From: Achromobacter veterisilvae
GTDB lineage: Bacteria > Pseudomonadota > Gammaproteobacteria > Burkholderiales > Burkholderiaceae_B
Assembly (NCBI RefSeq): GCF_900496975.1
Contig: NZ_UFQC01000032.1
Span: 1 to 64,000 of the forward strand
DNA length: 64,000 nt
Direction: 5' to 3'
The notes under the pieces were generated by a model. The model was not told the origin of the DNA, did not search any database, and was given only the letters and a program-made list of their open reading frames with translations. Positions 61,831 through 64,000 of the stretch are shown here, piece after piece (positions within the stretch are counted from its first letter, which is position 1; every line of letters starts with the position of its first letter). A program made the position numbers and the translations under genes.

Positions 61831-62674
61831 CCAGCTTGGACTCCGCATTCGCCGCCATGGGCGATGGTTTGTTCGTTGAAATGCCGGCCGGCGCGGTGCG
61901 CGCCAGTTCGGCTTCGAAATAGGCGTGCAGGTGATCGTTCATTCTGCGCCCTGCGATCGGCAGCGGGTGCGCATCGCGCCACGTGGAGGGGTCGATGTCC
62001 TCTCCCACATGGATCACGTAGCGCATCCGGCACGCCGGAATCCGGTACCAGGGTTCGCCCTTGGTCAGGCTGCGCGGATTCATGCTGATCACCACGGGCG
62101 TCACGGTTCGCGCGCCGCGCAGCGCGATGGCGCAGGCGCCCCGGTGGAACCGGGGCAGTGTGTCTCGCGGCGTGCGGGTGCCTTCGGGAAAGACGATCAG
62201 GGTTTCGCCGTTGCGCAACACGTCGGCGGCGCGGTCGAACATGTCGAAGCTTTCGTCGTTGGTAATGTAGCCCGCATTGGCGATCGGTCCGCGGGTGAAG
62301 GGATTCGTGGCCAGGCTGTGCTTGACGATGCAGTTGGCGTTCTTGACGTGGCCGACCAGAAAGACCACGTCCAGCAGCGAGGGATGATTGGCCAGTATCA
62401 TCTGCCCGGGTTGGCCGAGGCGTTCGGCGCCCTTGAATTCCACCGTCAGGATGCCGGTGCGGATCATGAAGCGGATGAAGAGGCGGAATGTCCGGTTCAA
62501 GGTCCCGCGCGCGCGGCGCTGGCGATCCAGCTTGCCGCCCGGCAGCAGGCGCTGCGACGGGAACACGAAGGCGCGCAGCAGAACGCCGCCCAGCCCGAAC
62601 AGGGTGAACGCCATGCCGGTGGCGACGAGCCGCCAGAGCCAGAAGTCTTGCCGGTGGTGCGTGGTGCCGATCAT
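61811..62674 (-). CDS. PlsC-type 1-acylglycerol-3-phosphate acyltransferase
   Basis: 287 residues. One or two N-terminal membrane segments, then NHPSLLD (His97, Asp102) and PEGTR (163-168), the catalytic and glycerol-3-phosphate-site motifs. It transfers an acyl chain in assembly of the lipid anchor. Overlaps the chain-length factor by 4 bases. Confidence 0.88.
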   Translation of the reverse strand: MIGTTHHRQDFWLWRLVATGMAFTLFGLGGVLLRAFVFPSQRLLPGGKLDRQRRARGTLNRTFRLFIRFMIRTGILTVEFKGAERLGQPGQMILANHPSLLDVVFLVGHVKNANCIVKHSLATNPFTRGPIANAGYITNDESFDMFDRAADVLRNGETLIVFPEGTRTPRDTLPRFHRGACAIALRGARTVTPVVISMNPRSLTKGEPWYRIPACRMRYVIHVGEDIDPSTWRDAHPLPIAGRRMNDHLHAYFEAELARTAPAGISTNKPSPMAANAESKLDESTGT

Positions 62675-63399
62675 GCCGTGCGTGTCCAGATCCACTGGCG
62701 GGCGCGGTTCGCATGCCGCCAGGCGTTTGTGCGCAACAACAGGTGGCGCAGCAGATTCAGGGGGTTGGGCCAGGCTTGCGGAGCGTCGAGAGCCGGGTCC
62801 GTCTGTTGCGGATCCATCGTCAGCGTCCAGTCCGAGCCGGGACGCAAGTGGAGCGCAACCGCGTAGGAACATGGTACGTCCTGCGTCCAGGGGGCGTACG
62901 GAGCCGGCGGCACTTCTTCCGTCAGCACCACCAGCACATCCTCGTGCCCGTGGCCGAAGAGCATGGCCGCTTCGATGATGGCGTGTTCGAGACCGTCGTC
63001 TTCCACCGACAAGGCGACGGATTCGGCCGTTTCGCGGCGTATGATCGACCACTGCGCGGCGATGGCGTTGTGCACCGACAAGCCGAACGCGGTAGGGGAA
63101 AGCGGCTCGTCCGCGGCCAGCGATTCCAGCAGCCCGAAGTTGCGGGTGGTTTCGCCGTGCCGGGAGGCGTAGACCAGGGGCATGCCCGGCCGTCCTTCGG
63201 CCAACGGCCACGCGCACTCGAACACCCCGCGGGCCAGTGGGCTCAGGCGGCGGCGTTGCAGGGCGGGCAGGAAGTCCAGGCGGGGCACACTCTTGTCGCC
63301 GAAAGGGCAGAACGGGTGTTCCGCCCAATCCAGCCAGCCGTCGGGACTATCGATTCCTGGTGCCCACCCCTGCCATTGCGCAATGGAAAACTTCAGCAT
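62671..63399 (-). CDS. Beta-ketoacyl synthase chain-length factor (ApeC-like, first gene of operon)
   Basis: 242 residues matching the Ketoacyl-synt_2 domain (MLKFSIAQWQGWAPG, LVYASRHGETTRNFGLLESL). It lacks a ketosynthase Cys-His-His triad, as expected for a chain-length factor. It probably pairs with the ketosynthase at 50996 to fix the polyene length. It is the first gene after the AT-rich divergent promoter region. Confidence 0.85.
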   Translation of the reverse strand: MLKFSIAQWQGWAPGIDSPDGWLDWAEHPFCPFGDKSVPRLDFLPALQRRRLSPLARGVFECAWPLAEGRPGMPLVYASRHGETTRNFGLLESLAADEPLSPTAFGLSVHNAIAAQWSIIRRETAESVALSVEDDGLEHAIIEAAMLFGHGHEDVLVVLTEEVPPAPYAPWTQDVPCSYAVALHLRPGSDWTLTMDPQQTDPALDAPQAWPNPLNLLRHLLLRTNAWRHANRARQWIWTRTA

Positions 63400-63530
63400 A
63401 GCGCGCGATTCTACTACGGCAATATTAGGCGATTTTGATTTAACCAGTTACATCAGACGCATTCTTGGTGCGTTTCTGTATATATTTTTACTAAATATTA
63501 CTTTTTGGCGTGGAAATTCAGGAACTTTTC
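63400..63530. promoter_or_regulatory. AT-rich divergent promoter of the aryl-polyene operon and the phosphopantetheinyl transferase
   Basis: 131 bases, AT-rich (about 63415-63505), unlike the rest of the window. It lies between two divergent genes and is the only visible promoter region for the 15-kb operon. AT-rich sequence here could also be a target for silencing proteins. CAGGAAC precedes the ATG at 63531. Confidence 0.55.
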
Positions 63531-64000
63531 ATGTGGTGGGCGGACCGGTCCGCCGCCTCGCGGTACCGCGCGCAGGATTTGTCGGCCGAGGATTTACTGC
63601 GGGCGCAAGCCCTGCGCAGCCCGAAAGCGCTGGACGATTGGCGGGTCAGCCGGACCCTGCTCCACGAGGTCCGCGCGGCGCTTCCTCCCGGCGGCGCCAC
63701 GTCGCTCAGCCATAGCGGCGGCCTTGCGGTCTGCGCCGCGACAGCCGCCGCAAGGCCCCTGGGCATCGACCTGGAGAGAATCCGGCCGCGCGACGTGGCG
63801 AGCCTGGCCGAGTGGGTCTGCTCGCCCGCCGAGCAAGCCGCGCTTGCGGGCATGGAATGCGCCGAGCGGCTCGGACACTTCTATTTGCTGTGGACGTTGA
63901 AAGAAGCCTTCATCAAGGCGGCGAAGCTGGATTTTCCGGCGGATATGGCGTCGGTCGGCCTGGCCGCCGGCCCGGATGCCAAATGGTATCTGCGGGCGCC
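63531..64000 (+). CDS. 4'-phosphopantetheinyl transferase (Sfp type), cut by window end
   Basis: About 157 residues are visible. Magnesium-binding Asp80 and Glu82 (GIDLE) and WTLKEAFIKA with Lys124-Glu125 are those of Sfp-type enzymes. It moves phosphopantetheine from CoA to the ACPs. Divergent from the APE operon, it probably serves ApeE/ApeF-like carriers. A GTG at 63510 is an alternative start. The 3' end lies outside. Confidence 0.88.
   Translation, partial: MWWADRSAASRYRAQDLSAEDLLRAQALRSPKALDDWRVSRTLLHEVRAALPPGGATSLSHSGGLAVCAATAAARPLGIDLERIRPRDVASLAEWVCSPAEQAALAGMECAERLGHFYLLWTLKEAFIKAAKLDFPADMASVGLAAGPDAKWYLRA

Noticed and set aside
60208-62088. 626-codon frame antisense to the ligase and ACP genes
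   Set aside because: No domains; the leftward strand has complete, overlapping APE genes with catalytic motifs.

Overview
The window is about 64 kb of GC-rich, densely coding DNA with short intergenic gaps. Its gene content points to a betaproteobacterium of the Alcaligenaceae (Bordetella/Achromobacter type). The evidence is two genes of the Bug (TctC) solute-receptor family (one broken), many LysR-type regulators, an autotransporter barrel, a Bps/Pga operon laid out as in Bordetella, and an aryl-polyene cluster. Genus assignment is inference from gene families. No rRNA, tRNA, CRISPR array, prophage or complete IS was recognised.

Layout. 0-5.5 kb: a 5'-truncated autotransporter, a lipoprotein hydrolase, two unknown proteins, a PhzF-type isomerase, a possible small RNA, and the acetyltransferase YpeA. 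5.5-14 kb: an M14-like deacylase with the tail of a deleted Bug gene and a divergent RpiR regulator, then small conserved proteins, a Ysc84-type lipoprotein, an Lrp regulator divergent from a DMT exporter, a TauE exporter and an AGE-family epimerase. 14-17 kb: LysR divergent from an intact Bug receptor, followed by an N-formylglutamate amidohydrolase. 17.5-22.3 kb: a tightly packed operon joining an SsuABC-type ABC transporter to a membrane cytochrome c fusion and an OsmC protein. 22.3-30 kb: LysR/BASS transporter pair, Rieske plus Atm1-type ABC exporter, an aldo/keto reductase, a MITE-like element, a PepSY iron-type membrane protein and a phosphatase.

30-48 kb: an array of 13-bp palindromes, penicillin-binding protein 1A, an AraC regulator divergent from an Fsr-like MFS pump, the four-gene poly-N-acetylglucosamine operon pgaABCD (bpsABCD), a divergent membrane diguanylate cyclase with an I-site, an S9 peptidase, DNA polymerase IV and a YqeY protein.

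48-64 kb: one long leftward operon, nearly all of it overlapping or closely spaced, encoding an aryl-polyene (APE, xanthomonadin/flexirubin-like) pathway. It holds two ketosynthases, a chain-length factor, a ketoreductase, a dehydratase, a ligase fused to a second dehydratase, two acyl carrier proteins, a thioesterase, two or three acyltransferases, a glycosyltransferase, a LolA-like carrier, an MMPL exporter and a flavoenzyme with halogenase-type motifs. A divergent phosphopantetheinyl transferase, cut by the window end, probably activates the carrier proteins.

The most interesting points are the halogenase-like enzyme in the APE operon, the ABC/cytochrome/OsmC operon of unknown substrate, the MITE-like element whose ends supply both stop codons of two convergent genes, the palindrome array at 30.1-30.3 kb, and the placement of a diguanylate cyclase next to the PNAG operon.
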